40,106 nucleotides of DNA from Bacillota bacterium (GCA_017445315.1 JAFSUI010000019.1:1-40106), one strand, 5' to 3'. Numbered from the stretch's first letter, positions 28,990 through 38,429 are shown. A program made the numbers and translations. The notes: generated by a model from the letters alone, not told the origin.

Positions 28990-31107
28990 TTAGCCCTCAT
29001 TGTTTTCTGTATTGGTTTCAGAACCTTCGCCGCCGGCTTCTCCTCCTTGGTCTCCACCTTCGCCTGTTCCTTCGTTATTCTCAGGCTGCGGTTCCGGCTC
29101 GGGTTCCGGTTCCGGTTCGGGTTCCGGCTCGGGTTCCGGTTCCGGTTCGGGCTGTGGCGCAGGTGGCTCATTCTTCTTAACCACGCGCAAGGTAACAACG
29201 GTTCCCTGCTGCACCCTCGTTCCAGCCTCTACATTCTGACCTATTACAGTTTCGGGTGCTCCTGTAGGATCCTCAACAAAGTCAGCTACTACCTTAATCT
29301 GTAGCTGGCTTGCAATTGCCTCTGCTTCTGCGAGCGTATTACCCGTGAAGTATGGTATCTCTACGCCGGTAATTTCCTTTGATATTACAACATTGATTGC
29401 CGTGCCTTTATTTGCAGTGTCTCCTGCGGCAGGGCTCTGCCTAATAATAGTTCCGTTGGGGCTTTCACTCTCTTCTTCTGTTACAGTGCCCAGTTCAAAG
29501 GAGTAATGATTCAAATAATCCTTTAAATCATTCTGTGAATCAAAGAGAAGGCCTGCGAGATTCGGAACCATTTCAGTCTTATCCTCCGGTCCATTACTCA
29601 TGATAATCACGACGGTTTCTCCCGGTTTCATCATCTTTGTAGCCTCAGGATCTGATGTAAGAACAAGGTTCATGGAAACCGTATCACTGTAACGACTCTC
29701 GCCCTGAACACCCTTTAGGCCTCGCGCCTCTAGCTGCGCCCTGGCTTCTTCAAATGTCATTCCTTTAAGATCCGGAATCTCTATCTCTCCCGGTCCTGAG
29801 CTGAGTTTTACTTCTACAAGGCTTCCCCTCTTTACATTCATGCCTTCCATAGGCATCTGCTGAGCGATATGGCCTGCTTCTATTGAATCATGGCTCAAAT
29901 CCTCGCCTCTTGAAATACTAAGGCCAGCCTTTGCGAGTTCTTCCTTTGCCTGGTCAAAGGTCATATCAAGAACACGTGGGACCTTTACTTCTTCGTCCTG
30001 GGTGTCCGCACCTAGCTTGCTTATAAGCATGATGCCTGCGATTAAGGCAAGAGCAAGAAGTCCGATAATGATAAATAGCATTATTGGTTTCTTCTTTTTG
30101 TTTTCGCCCTCTATATCCTTCTCGTCATTACCTCCGTTTTCGGAGCCGGATCTCTGCCTCTGAGTTTCAGGAAAAGGAGTTACCGCACTTTTTGATGTAT
30201 CGGCAGTCTGCTTTTGCTCTGTCTTATATGACGATCTTGTTCCTACTGCGCCTGCAGCAATCAGGTCCGGCCTATCCTTTAGATAGTTTGTAACAAACTC
30301 AACACTGTTTAAATCCTCAAGCATCTCCTCTGCGGATTTATATCTGTTGGTTTGGAATTTATCTGTCGCCTTAAGTACAAGCCTCTCAAGATTTGGAGGA
30401 ATGCCCTTTACGAGTTTTGATGGAGGAACTATGTCCTCGTTAATATGCTTGAGTGCAACCTCTACGGGATTGTCTCCATCAAACGGAACTCTTCCCGTCA
30501 GCATCTCATAAAGAACTATTCCGAGCGAATATATATCCGAACGCTCATCTACGTATGAGCCTCTTGCCTGCTCGGGCGAGAAATAGTGGACGGATCCGAT
30601 TATCTTGTTGGTATCCACCATTGATGTGGAGCTACTTACGGCACGGGCAATTCCGAAGTCCGTAAGCTTTGCTATTCCGTCTTCTGTTATGAGAATATTG
30701 TGCGGCTTAACGTCTCTATGTACAATCTGATGCTTATGCGCAAGCGCAAGTGCGGATGCCATCTGCTTTGCATAATCTATGGCAATCTTATAGTCCATCG
30801 GGGCTTGCTCGTCTATTACCTCGGAAAGAGTCTTTCCCTCAACAAGCTCCATAACAATAAAGTTTATGCTTCCCGCAACACCTACGTCATAGACAGCAAC
30901 AATATTGGGATGTTGAAGTCCCGCTGCAGCCTGCGACTCGCTTTTAAAGCTTTCTACAAATTTTTCATCCTTTGTGTATTCAGGTCTAAGGATTTTTATC
31001 GCAACGTATCTGTTTAAGAGTCGGTCCTTTCCCTTATACACGACGGCCATGCCGCCCTCACCGATCTTATCGATCAGTTCATACCTTCCCGCTAAAAGTT
31101 TACTCAT
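28990..31107 (-). CDS. prkC: PASTA-domain Ser/Thr protein kinase PrkC/Stk1 type
   Basis: Membrane receptor kinase that senses muropeptides or lipid II, 705 residues. The kinase domain (~8-270) has the glycine loop 'IGEGGMAVVY', Lys38 in 'VAIK', 'HRDVKPHN' with Asp132, DFG at 150-152 and an activation loop rich in Ser/Thr (156-166). One membrane helix lies at ~341-362. Four PASTA domains follow at about 374-437, 441-506, 512-576 and 580-644. The end is a Pro-Glu repeat and a Gly/Glu/Asn-rich tail outside the cell. It overlaps prpC by 4 bases (ATGA), so kinase and phosphatase are made together. GGAGG lies 7 bases before the ATG. Downstream targets probably include RsgA and cell-wall enzymes. 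Confidence 0.97.
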   Translation of the reverse strand: MSKLLAGRYELIDKIGEGGMAVVYKGKDRLLNRYVAIKILRPEYTKDEKFVESFKSESQAAAGLQHPNIVAVYDVGVAGSINFIVMELVEGKTLSEVIDEQAPMDYKIAIDYAKQMASALALAHKHQIVHRDVKPHNILITEDGIAKLTDFGIARAVSSSTSMVDTNKIIGSVHYFSPEQARGSYVDERSDIYSLGIVLYEMLTGRVPFDGDNPVEVALKHINEDIVPPSKLVKGIPPNLERLVLKATDKFQTNRYKSAEEMLEDLNSVEFVTNYLKDRPDLIAAGAVGTRSSYKTEQKQTADTSKSAVTPFPETQRQRSGSENGGNDEKDIEGENKKKKPIMLFIIIGLLALALIAGIMLISKLGADTQDEEVKVPRVLDMTFDQAKEELAKAGLSISRGEDLSHDSIEAGHIAQQMPMEGMNVKRGSLVEVKLSSGPGEIEIPDLKGMTFEEARAQLEARGLKGVQGESRYSDTVSMNLVLTSDPEATKMMKPGETVVIIMSNGPEDKTEMVPNLAGLLFDSQNDLKDYLNHYSFELGTVTEEESESPNGTIIRQSPAAGDTANKGTAINVVISKEITGVEIPYFTGNTLAEAEAIASQLQIKVVADFVEDPTGAPETVIGQNVEAGTRVQQGTVVTLRVVKKNEPPAPQPEPEPEPEPEPEPEPEPEPEPQPENNEGTGEGGDQGGEAGGEGSETNTENNEG
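29090..29149. repeat. Pro-Glu codon repeat, 2 x 30 bp, in prkC
   Basis: A 6 bp Pro-Glu coding unit is arranged in two identical 30 bp blocks (29090-29119 and 29120-29149). Changes in copy number would stay in frame and only lengthen or shorten the extracellular spacer. Confidence 0.9.
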
Positions 31108-31841
31108 CTGTCACCCTCCCCAAATTTGGCGCAGATAACTGTGATATTATCATGTCCCCCATTCTCATTGGCCCGCTTAACAAGGAGTTCGCAAACCTCA
31201 CTCATATCTTCTCCCTCAAGGAAAATAGCTTCTATCTCGCTATCGGTGACCTCCCCATATAGACCATCCGTGCAGAGAAGAAGCGCTTCGCCCTCTTTGA
31301 TGGTCGTATGGAAAAAGTCCGGATCTATATTCTGCTCCGCTCCGATAGCCTTTGTAATCATATTCTTATCGCTATGATTCTTGGCCTCGTCTTTAGAAAT
31401 CATTCCCGCCTTTACTAGCTCATTTACATATGTATGATCCTCTGAAATCTGTGTAAGATCGATACCATCAAAGATATAAGCTCTGCTGTCACCGACGTTG
31501 CATATATATATATCCTGTCCGCGAACGCAGGCGATTACCATGGTTGTTGCCATTCCTCTGTTGACTATATATCTTTGAGCGGTATCATAGACTCTAAAAT
31601 TTGCACGCTTAACAGCCGTAAGAAGCTCCGTGCAGATTCCTGCCTCATCCGTCTCCTTAAGCGGCTTATCCTCAAAATACTGTGCAATTTCGTTAACGGC
31701 AGTATGACTCGCAATCTCGCCAGAGCGCGTTCCGCCAACTCCGTCAGCAATAATAAAGATCCCATCATTCTTAAGAACAAAGAATGCATCTTCGTTATTG
31801 CTTCTCATCTTCCCTTTGTCGGTTTTAAATCCAACATCCAT
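31104..31841 (-). CDS. prpC: PP2C-family Ser/Thr protein phosphatase PrpC/Stp1
   Basis: Metal-dependent phosphatase (245 residues) that reverses PrkC phosphorylation. The acidic metal ligands are seen in 'SNNEDAFFV', 'IIADGVGGTRSGE', 'LLLCTDGLYGEVTD' and 'GGHDNITVIC', and the PP2C strand 'ICNVGDSRAYIFDG' is present. It lies 23 bases after rsmB and overlaps prkC by 4 bases. AAGGAG lies about 11 bases before the ATG. In most Firmicutes rlmN sits just upstream; here rsmB directly precedes it. Confidence 0.96.
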   Translation of the reverse strand: MDVGFKTDKGKMRSNNEDAFFVLKNDGIFIIADGVGGTRSGEIASHTAVNEIAQYFEDKPLKETDEAGICTELLTAVKRANFRVYDTAQRYIVNRGMATTMVIACVRGQDIYICNVGDSRAYIFDGIDLTQISEDHTYVNELVKAGMISKDEAKNHSDKNMITKAIGAEQNIDPDFFHTTIKEGEALLLCTDGLYGEVTDSEIEAIFLEGEDMSEVCELLVKRANENGGHDNITVICAKFGEGDR

Positions 31842-31864
31842 ACGGGGATTAACTCCTTTCTTTA

Positions 31865-33154
31865 CTAGTGCCTTATTACAGCCACATAGAATCCCTTATA
31901 ACCCTCCTGTGGCAAAAGTTGCCTCTCAAACTCCAGTTTGAACCAATGGTTTCTATCCAGAAAATCTTGAACAATTTTCTTGTTCTCATCAATGTTTATA
32001 GTGCATGTGCTATAGATGATTTTGCCTTCGTACTTCACATATCTTGAGCATGTCTGAAGGATATTTCTTTGCACATCCGGTAAATCTATAATACTGTCTG
32101 TTTTTCTGTATCGTATTTCAGGTTTCTCGCTCATTACGCCGTATCCCGAGCAAGGTACATCCACAAGTACGGAATCAAAAGCTTCCTCGTACTCAGGGAT
32201 ATATTCTCCTGCGTTATGCACTGTGGAACTAACAATAGTTATGCCAAGTCTTTCGGCCTGCTCCCTAATCATATCAACCCTATGGTCATATATATCCCAG
32301 GCTACAATCTTTCCTCGGTTTAGCATGGCTTCCGCAAGAGCCATGGTTTTTCCTCCCGGAGCGGCGCATGCATCCAGAATCTTTTCTCCGGGCTTTGGAT
32401 CAACCAGATCCGCAATCCATGTCGATTCCTGACTCTGAATGGAAACTAGACCATTCTTATATGCCTCGGTTTCAGTAATCCTGTTTCCACCTTTTCCACT
32501 GATTTTTAGAGACCTCTCCGATAATGGAGCATAAACAGAATCTATTCCAAGATCCAAAAACTCATTCTTTATGGCCTCACGCGTCTTCTTGGAAACGTTC
32601 ACCCTGAGATCCATACTATACTCTTCTGAGTTTTTGTTTATCGCCGCTAATAGAGACTCACATTCAGCCTCCCCGAATTCTTCTATCCACTTATGGATTA
32701 TACTCTCATCAACAGAGTATTTTACGGATAGATATCTTGAGATACTGTCTTCTTTTCTCGGAAGCTCAATACTTTCTTCTCTCGTATAGTTTCTGAGCAC
32801 TGCATTTACAAAGCCATCTCTCCCGCGAGCATTTACTTTGGCAAGCTCGACAGATGAATCTATCGCCGCATAGGCCGGAACGGAATCCATGAATATAAGC
32901 TGATAAATCCCCATCCTTAGGATTGTTAGTGTTTTCTTATCTACGCTCTTTATTCCCTTTGTTATGAGTTTATCCAGAATATAATCCAGATATATCTTCT
33001 TTTCCCAAACGCCATATACGAGGCGCCTCAGAAAATCTCCGTCTATATCGCTTTCTCTATTCTCTCTCGCAAGAATCTCGGCGTTTGCGTATGCGCCGTC
33101 CGTTTCTATACCAAGAAGGATTTCATATGCTGTTTTACGAGCAATATCTATCAC
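31865..33154 (-). CDS. rsmB: 16S rRNA (cytosine(967)-C5)-methyltransferase RsmB
   Basis: Methylates C967 of 16S rRNA with SAM. The NusB-like RNA-binding domain fills residues 1-135. The Rossmann methyltransferase follows with 'LDACAAPGGKTMALAEAM' (SAM loop), 'VLVDVPCSGYGVM' (first catalytic Cys region near 336) and 'IIYSTCTINIDEN' (near 381). 429 residues is normal. The start is a GTG at 33154 that overlaps the yugP stop as GTGA, with GAGG 9 bases upstream. Confidence 0.96.
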   Translation of the reverse strand: MIDIARKTAYEILLGIETDGAYANAEILARENRESDIDGDFLRRLVYGVWEKKIYLDYILDKLITKGIKSVDKKTLTILRMGIYQLIFMDSVPAYAAIDSSVELAKVNARGRDGFVNAVLRNYTREESIELPRKEDSISRYLSVKYSVDESIIHKWIEEFGEAECESLLAAINKNSEEYSMDLRVNVSKKTREAIKNEFLDLGIDSVYAPLSERSLKISGKGGNRITETEAYKNGLVSIQSQESTWIADLVDPKPGEKILDACAAPGGKTMALAEAMLNRGKIVAWDIYDHRVDMIREQAERLGITIVSSTVHNAGEYIPEYEEAFDSVLVDVPCSGYGVMSEKPEIRYRKTDSIIDLPDVQRNILQTCSRYVKYEGKIIYSTCTINIDENKKIVQDFLDRNHWFKLEFERQLLPQEGYKGFYVAVIRH

Positions 33155-33852
33155 CTTCTGTTACCTCTCATAGAAAGTACTCTGAGCAGGTTTGCAACGG
33201 AAACCGCAAGCGCAGCTACATATGTAAGCGCAGCGGAAGAAAGAACCTGTTTTACACTCTTTAACTCTTCGCCTGATGATATTCCGAGTGCTTCCATGGA
33301 GCTTATAGCTCGGTTACTTGCATCAAATTCAACAGGAAGAGTCACCAAATGAAATACCACAACTGCAAGGAAGGCAACAATTCCTATATTAAAAAGCGTA
33401 ACTCCGAGGTTTCCATACTGAACTGTTCCCATGGATGTCAAAAGGATTCCTCCAATTACAAGGAGCCACGACATGCTGCTTGCTACGCTCGCTACAGGAA
33501 CAATGCTGTTTCTGATTCTTACAGGAGCATATCCTCTGGCGTGCTGGATGGCATGTCCTGCCTCATGGCAAGCAACCGCAATAGCGCTTACTGAAGGAAC
33601 ATCACAGACTGTCTGTGAAAGATGAAGCGTATTGCTCCTTGGATCGTAATTATCCGTCATGCTACCCGCAATCTTCTGAATCGGAACATTGTTTAATCCG
33701 TTTGCGTCAAGCACCAATCTTGCTGCCTGCGCCCCGGTTAGTCCACGCATGGCCCTAACCTGACTGTATTTTTGGAATGTACTCTGCACCCTTGCACTTG
33801 CCATGGTTGCGAGTATCATCGCTAGTATTAGTGGAATTAATCCTGCATACAT
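33151..33852 (-). CDS. yugP: Membrane zinc metallopeptidase, YugP family
   Basis: A 233-residue inner-membrane peptidase of the neutral zinc metallopeptidase 2 family. One helix at the N-terminus (~2-20) precedes 'ACHEAGHAIQHARGY', the HExxH zinc site at about 96-100. Two helices at ~128-172 follow, then 'LPVEFDAS' with the likely third ligand Glu, and a last helix near 205-225. The start is the ATG at 33852 with AGAAGG 8 bases upstream; a GTG just before it would be nearly equal. Substrates are unknown. Its place between fmt and rsmB, coupled by a 4-base overlap to rsmB, is common in Clostridia but absent in Bacillus. Confidence 0.92.
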   Translation of the reverse strand: MYAGLIPLILAMILATMASARVQSTFQKYSQVRAMRGLTGAQAARLVLDANGLNNVPIQKIAGSMTDNYDPRSNTLHLSQTVCDVPSVSAIAVACHEAGHAIQHARGYAPVRIRNSIVPVASVASSMSWLLVIGGILLTSMGTVQYGNLGVTLFNIGIVAFLAVVVFHLVTLPVEFDASNRAISSMEALGISSGEELKSVKQVLSSAALTYVAALAVSVANLLRVLSMRGNRR

Positions 33853-33874
33853 CACACTTACCTTCTTTCGACTT

Positions 33875-34819
33875 TCATTTATTATTTACAAAGGCATCCT
33901 TCTCAAGCTTATGCCCTCTAAGGAATGCATCTGCCAAAACCTTATTCTTTCCCGGAAGCTGAAGCTCATCAATTCTTAAAACGCCGTCCTTTGTGGCAAC
34001 ATATATCCCGGAGTTATCTGCTTTAATTATTTCTCCAGGTGTATAGCCTTCATGAGACTCTTCATCCGTCACCGTGACCTTACAGAGTTTCATCCATTCT
34101 TCCCCGTATTTAATATGCCCTCCCGGCCACGGATAATATGCTCTAGTCATTCTTTCGATTTCTTTGGCACTAAAGCTTTCAAAATCAATTTTGCCGTCAT
34201 CCTTCTTGATTAGACCCGTATATGTAGCAAGATCGTTATTTTGCTTCTCGGGAATTAATTCTCCGCTCTCAAGCTTAGCTAAGGCCTCCAGGACGAGCTC
34301 TCCGCCGAGTTCCCCTAGTCTGTCAGCTAGTTCCTCGCTATTCATCCCCGAGATTTCAACCTCACCCTTTAGAAGCATGTCGCCCGTATCCATTCCTTCA
34401 TCCATCTGCATTATCGTAACGCCGGTGACTTCATCTCCCAAAAGTATCGCAGACTGAATCGGAGAGGCTCCTCTATGCTTTGGAAGAAGTGAAGCATGGA
34501 TATTGATACATCCGTATTTTGGTATATCCAAAATACTTTTTGGAAGAATCTTTCCGTAGGCTATAACCACGCAGACGTCCGGAGAATATTCACTTAGCTC
34601 GTTAATGAACTGCTCGTTATTTCGAACCTTTTCAGGCTGGAGAACAGTGATTCCCTTTTCGCTCGCAAGAACCTTTACCTCCGGTGGAATAACTTTCTTA
34701 CCTCGGTTCTTTTCTTTGTCGGGTTGAGTAACGACAAGTCCCGGAGCGTATCCACCATCTATCATTTTGGAAAGCACATCTCTGGCAATCTTTGGTGTTC
34801 CCATAAAGACTATCTTCAT
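33875..34819 (-). CDS. fmt: Methionyl-tRNA formyltransferase
   Basis: Adds a formyl group from 10-formyltetrahydrofolate to initiator Met-tRNA. 314 residues. The N-terminus 'MKIVFMGTPKIARDVL' and the catalytic segment 'GCINIHASLLPKHRGASPIQSAIL' (Asn/His) are classic, with 'MDEGMDTGDML' behind. The C-terminal OB domain that binds tRNA has 'RAYYPWPGGHIKYG' and 'LQLPGKNKVLADAFLRGH'. It overlaps def by 4 bases (ATGA), pairing addition and removal of the formyl group. Confidence 0.97.
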   Translation of the reverse strand: MKIVFMGTPKIARDVLSKMIDGGYAPGLVVTQPDKEKNRGKKVIPPEVKVLASEKGITVLQPEKVRNNEQFINELSEYSPDVCVVIAYGKILPKSILDIPKYGCINIHASLLPKHRGASPIQSAILLGDEVTGVTIMQMDEGMDTGDMLLKGEVEISGMNSEELADRLGELGGELVLEALAKLESGELIPEKQNNDLATYTGLIKKDDGKIDFESFSAKEIERMTRAYYPWPGGHIKYGEEWMKLCKVTVTDEESHEGYTPGEIIKADNSGIYVATKDGVLRIDELQLPGKNKVLADAFLRGHKLEKDAFVNNK

Positions 34820-35355
34820 TCTGCTTCCCCCTCGGCCCTATCGTCTATTTCTTCTTCGTCATACTCACCATCTTCGTCTTCATCGTATGATGGTTCTCTT
34901 ATATCCGTAGCTTTATCTATATATAAGACTCCATTCAGATGATCGTATTCGTGGCACATTACTCTTGCCTCAAAGCCTTCAAACTCATAGTCCTGAATGT
35001 CGCCATTTATATCCTTTGCACGCATTTTGATTTTTGCCGGGCGTGTTACTGTTCCAATGAGTCCAGGAACGGAAAGGCAGCCTTCATCATCTACTTCCTC
35101 TCCCTCTTCCTCGTAAATCTCCGGGTCAATCATATAATAGACAAGCGGAGGATTAGCTTCGGGATTGGGTTCTGCAACAAAGAGCCTTCTCTTGATTCCA
35201 ATCTGAGGTCCGGCAAGTCCCACACCATTACTCTCTCTCATGGTATCTACCATGTCAGCTAATATTTCTTTGATTCTATCTGTGACCTCTCCGACTTCCT
35301 TACTCTTTTTTCTGAGCTCGGGGTCACCCTCTGTTACTATAGTTCTTAATGCCAT
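34816..35355 (-). CDS. def: Peptide deformylase with acidic tail
   Basis: Removes the N-formyl group from new proteins. All three motifs are present: 'GVGLAGPQIG' at 44-53, 'EGCLSVPG' at 91-98 (metal Cys) and 'HEYDHLNG' at 135-142 (metal His pair). Residues 156-179 form an extra, strongly acidic Asp/Glu tail not needed for the fold. GGAGG lies 4 bases before the ATG and overlaps the priA stop. Coupled to fmt. Confidence 0.97.
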   Translation of the reverse strand: MALRTIVTEGDPELRKKSKEVGEVTDRIKEILADMVDTMRESNGVGLAGPQIGIKRRLFVAEPNPEANPPLVYYMIDPEIYEEEGEEVDDEGCLSVPGLIGTVTRPAKIKMRAKDINGDIQDYEFEGFEARVMCHEYDHLNGVLYIDKATDIREPSYDEDEDGEYDEEEIDDRAEGEAE

Positions 35356-35363
35356 CTTTCCTC

Positions 35364-37370
35364 CTAAAAAGCACCATAGGGATTTACATCGACAATTATT
35401 GACGCGCCCTTTTCTTGAAGCTTCTTCTCGATATAAGAAGAAATTAATGCAAGATATTGATTTCTGTTTCCCTTTGCGCTCTTTATCAAAACATAATATC
35501 TATATGAGTTTCCGTCCTGTCCCTTAAAATGCGACTGAAGCCTCGGTTCAAACACCTCGTCGCCCTTCTTTGAAACAACGCCCGAAATAAACTTCCTAAA
35601 CTCATCCGCTGCGTTTATGGCAACAGCATCTTTTTCATGTGTAAACTCTACAAGGATAAGATCCGTAAACGGCGGATACTTCATCATTCTTCTAAAGCTT
35701 ATCTCCTGCTCAAAGAAGTTCTCGTAATCGTAATTCGCAGCAGCCCTAATCGCATAATTGTCGGGAGAATAAGTCTGAACGACAACCTTTCCTTTTTTAT
35801 CTCCTCTTCCCGCGCGACCTGCAACCTGCGTGATCAGCTGGAATGTGCGTTCACCCGACCTATAATCCGGAATATGAAGTGTCCCGTCTGCTGCAACGAC
35901 TCCGACAAGTCCGACATTTCTAAAGTCCAAACCTTTGGCGACCAGCTGCGTACCAATCAGTATATCCGTCTTTCCGCTTGCGAAGTCTGATAGTATGGTA
36001 TTGATTTCCTTGGCACTTTTTGCAGTGTCAAGATCAAGTCTTCCGACGGTTCTTTCAGGAAATTCTTTTTTGGTAAACTCCTCTACCTGCTCGGTTCCGA
36101 CGCCGATATATCTCATCATCTCACTACCGCATTTCTCACATTTGAAAATAGGATATTTACGTCCGCAGTAATGACAGATGCCTGCGTTATCTCTCTTATG
36201 GTATGTAAGTGTAATTCCGCAGTTCTTACAGATAAGAGTTTCTCCGCAGTCCTTACAGGTAATTACACTGGAATAACCGCGTCTGTTCAAGAAGAGAATG
36301 ATTTGTTCGCCTCTCTCAAGTGTCTTTTCCATTTCGCTCTTTAGGAGTTCACTGAACATGGTTGAATTACCGTGTTTTAGTTCGTCCCTCATATCTGCGA
36401 CCTGGACATCAGGAAGAGCGACCTCGTTATATCTCTTTTTTAATTCCAAGAGCTTAAAGATTCCATCCTTTGCCCTTTGATAAGAAACGACAGATGGTGT
36501 GGCACTTCCGAGAATTAGGATTGCATTATGAGCAATCGCTCTCTTCATGGCAACATCCACAGTCTCGTATTTTGGATTCATATCTGCCTTATAGGTCGCC
36601 TCATGCTCCTCGTCCATTATGATAAGGCCTATATCATCCATCGGAGAAAAGACAGCCATTCTGGCACCGATTGCAATCTCGGCTTCGCCTGTTCTTATCC
36701 TGCTCCATTCATCAAATCGCTCTCTCGTTGTAAGCCTGCTATGGAGTATCGCTACCTTTTCTCTTCCAAAGCGCCCGATGAATCTCTCCATTATCTGCTT
36801 TGTTAAGGCTATCTCGGGAACAAGCATGATGACTTTTTTACCAAGTTTGAGAGTTCTTTCAATCGCCTGCATATAGAGTTCGGTCTTTCCGCTTCCCGTT
36901 ACACCGTGAATTAGAAAGTTATCCTGCTCCCCGAGCTCTATTGATTTTTCTATGACGCTTAATGCGGCTTCCTGCTCCTCCGTAAGCGCATCTATTATCT
37001 GCTCGTCTATACTTACGTCCTTTACAGGTCTCTTTTCCTTTCCTTCCTTCGGGGGTTTTCCCGGAGGAACAAAGCATCTAATCGCATCGATATACTTGAT
37101 GCCATATCTCTGTCTCATCCAGATGCATGTTGATACGATTTCCTTTGTCAAAGATATCGCATCATCCTTTTCGGTTATTTCTTTGATCTTGCTTACATCG
37201 TAAGCAGGATTCTCAACCTCAGAAAAAACATATCCCCTAAGGAGCGTCCTTGATCTCGCAAATGGAACCTTTACGACATCTCCAATTTGTATATCGTCCT
37301 GCGCCTTATATGTATAAAGAGCATCAGTATGTCTCGTTTTATTTTCAACTACTACGTTTACAAACTTCAT
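35364..37370 (-). CDS. priA: Primosomal replication restart helicase PriA
   Basis: Reloads the replisome at stalled forks by 3'-5' DNA unwinding and DnaB loading. 668 residues from the ATG at 37370, shorter than E. coli PriA. The 3'-DNA-binding domain is N-terminal. Walker A 'GVTGSGKTELY' is near 156. 'IIMDEEHEATYK' and 'ILGSATPSVVSYQRA' follow. The zinc-binding region 'CKDCGETLICKNCG' ... 'CHYCGRKYPIFKCEKCG' is complete, and 'LIGTQLVAKGLDF' and 'TQVAGRAGRGDKKG' are motifs V and VI. The frame reaches back to 37448, but that part overlaps asnA and is not PriA-like. No ribosome binding site is evident; the start lies 4 bases after the asnA stop, so coupling is likely. Confidence 0.96.
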   Translation of the reverse strand: MKFVNVVVENKTRHTDALYTYKAQDDIQIGDVVKVPFARSRTLLRGYVFSEVENPAYDVSKIKEITEKDDAISLTKEIVSTCIWMRQRYGIKYIDAIRCFVPPGKPPKEGKEKRPVKDVSIDEQIIDALTEEQEAALSVIEKSIELGEQDNFLIHGVTGSGKTELYMQAIERTLKLGKKVIMLVPEIALTKQIMERFIGRFGREKVAILHSRLTTRERFDEWSRIRTGEAEIAIGARMAVFSPMDDIGLIIMDEEHEATYKADMNPKYETVDVAMKRAIAHNAILILGSATPSVVSYQRAKDGIFKLLELKKRYNEVALPDVQVADMRDELKHGNSTMFSELLKSEMEKTLERGEQIILFLNRRGYSSVITCKDCGETLICKNCGITLTYHKRDNAGICHYCGRKYPIFKCEKCGSEMMRYIGVGTEQVEEFTKKEFPERTVGRLDLDTAKSAKEINTILSDFASGKTDILIGTQLVAKGLDFRNVGLVGVVAADGTLHIPDYRSGERTFQLITQVAGRAGRGDKKGKVVVQTYSPDNYAIRAAANYDYENFFEQEISFRRMMKYPPFTDLILVEFTHEKDAVAINAADEFRKFISGVVSKKGDEVFEPRLQSHFKGQDGNSYRYYVLIKSAKGNRNQYLALISSYIEKKLQEKGASIIVDVNPYGAF

Positions 37371-37374
37371 ATTT

Positions 37375-38385
37375 TTAAAGCAAGAATATATTGTTCTCGC
37401 TACATTCTTTCTCCATTTCGCTCGGCCAAACGCTGACCTGTACTTCACCGATATGCGCCTTTCTTAAGAAGAACATGCAGAGCCTGCTCTGTCCAATTCC
37501 TCCGCCTATGGAATACGGAAGCTCATCATTTAGAACTGCCTTCTGAAACTCCATATTTCTTCTGTCGTCAGCGTTTGCCAGTTTCAACTGACGATCCATG
37601 CTTTCAGAATCTACACGAATACCCATGGATGATATTTCAAAGGCAATCCCCAGAACATCGTTCCAAAGAAGAATGTCGCCATTCAATTCCCAATCGTCGT
37701 AGTCAGGCGATCTACCGTCATGTCTTTCTCCGGACCTAAGAACTCCACCTATCTTTTCAAGAAACACCGCTTTATGTTCTTTGCAAATCAGGGTTTCTCT
37801 TTCCTTTGGTGTTTTATCCGGATACATATCCTCTAGCTCTTGACTTGTGATAAAGAAAATCTCATTTGGAATATCTGTATGGATCTCGCGGTAAAGTCTA
37901 TTTACATAGTCGCCAAGATTCTTGATTGAGTTATAGATTGTTTCTACCGTCTCATGAAGATACTCCGTGGTTCTCTGCTCCTTTGAAATAACTTTTTCCC
38001 AGTCCCATTGATCAACATAAGCAGAATGAATATTGTCTAAATCTTCATCTCTGCGAATCGCATCCATATCCGTATAGATGCCGTCTCCAATATTTACGCC
38101 ATATTTTCCGAGAGCCATCCTCTTCCATTTGGCAAGAGACTGAACTACTTCTACGTTCTTCTCAGAAATACCCTTTAGCGTAAACGAAACTCTTCTCTCT
38201 GTTCCGTTTAGATTGTCATTTAGGCCCTTATCCGGATCAACAAAGAGCGGAGCAGTTACACGCCTAAGATTTAGACCATATGCAAGTTCCTGCTGGAAAT
38301 AGTCTTTTATTTTCTTTATTGCCCGCTGAGTCTCCATTTGACTAATCACGGTCTCATAGTTTTTTGGTATTATCAGTTCACTCAT
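37375..38385 (-). CDS. asnA: Aspartate--ammonia ligase (asparagine synthetase A)
   Basis: Makes asparagine from aspartate, free ammonia and ATP. 336 residues with a class II tRNA-synthetase-like fold. Family text includes 'FFQQELAYGLNLRRVTAPLFV'-type N-terminus, 'NLNGTERRVSF', 'VVQSLAKWKRMALGKYG', 'YVDQWDWEKVI' and 'LPYSIGGGIGQSRLCMFFLRKAHIGEVQ'. It needs ammonia rather than glutamine, which suits an amino-acid-fermenting anaerobe. It lies between queH (44 bases) and priA (4 bases). AGAAG about 9 bases before the ATG is a modest ribosome binding site. Confidence 0.97.
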   Translation of the reverse strand: MSELIIPKNYETVISQMETQRAIKKIKDYFQQELAYGLNLRRVTAPLFVDPDKGLNDNLNGTERRVSFTLKGISEKNVEVVQSLAKWKRMALGKYGVNIGDGIYTDMDAIRRDEDLDNIHSAYVDQWDWEKVISKEQRTTEYLHETVETIYNSIKNLGDYVNRLYREIHTDIPNEIFFITSQELEDMYPDKTPKERETLICKEHKAVFLEKIGGVLRSGERHDGRSPDYDDWELNGDILLWNDVLGIAFEISSMGIRVDSESMDRQLKLANADDRRNMEFQKAVLNDELPYSIGGGIGQSRLCMFFLRKAHIGEVQVSVWPSEMEKECSENNIFLL

Positions 38386-38429
38386 CTTTTATCTTCTTAC
38401 ACACTTTCTGTTTTATTTTTCTCTATATT

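Noticed and set aside
29090-29149. CRISPR array
   Set aside because: Direct repeats are contiguous with no unique spacers and lie inside the prkC reading frame. No cas gene is seen.
29000-29304. Plus-strand Gly/Ser-repeat frames opposite the prkC tail
   Set aside because: They are the complement of the Pro-Glu repeat and carry no start signals.
37371-37448. N-terminal extension of PriA back to 37448
   Set aside because: It overlaps asnA and does not resemble PriA. The family start MKFVNVVVEN at 37370 fits.
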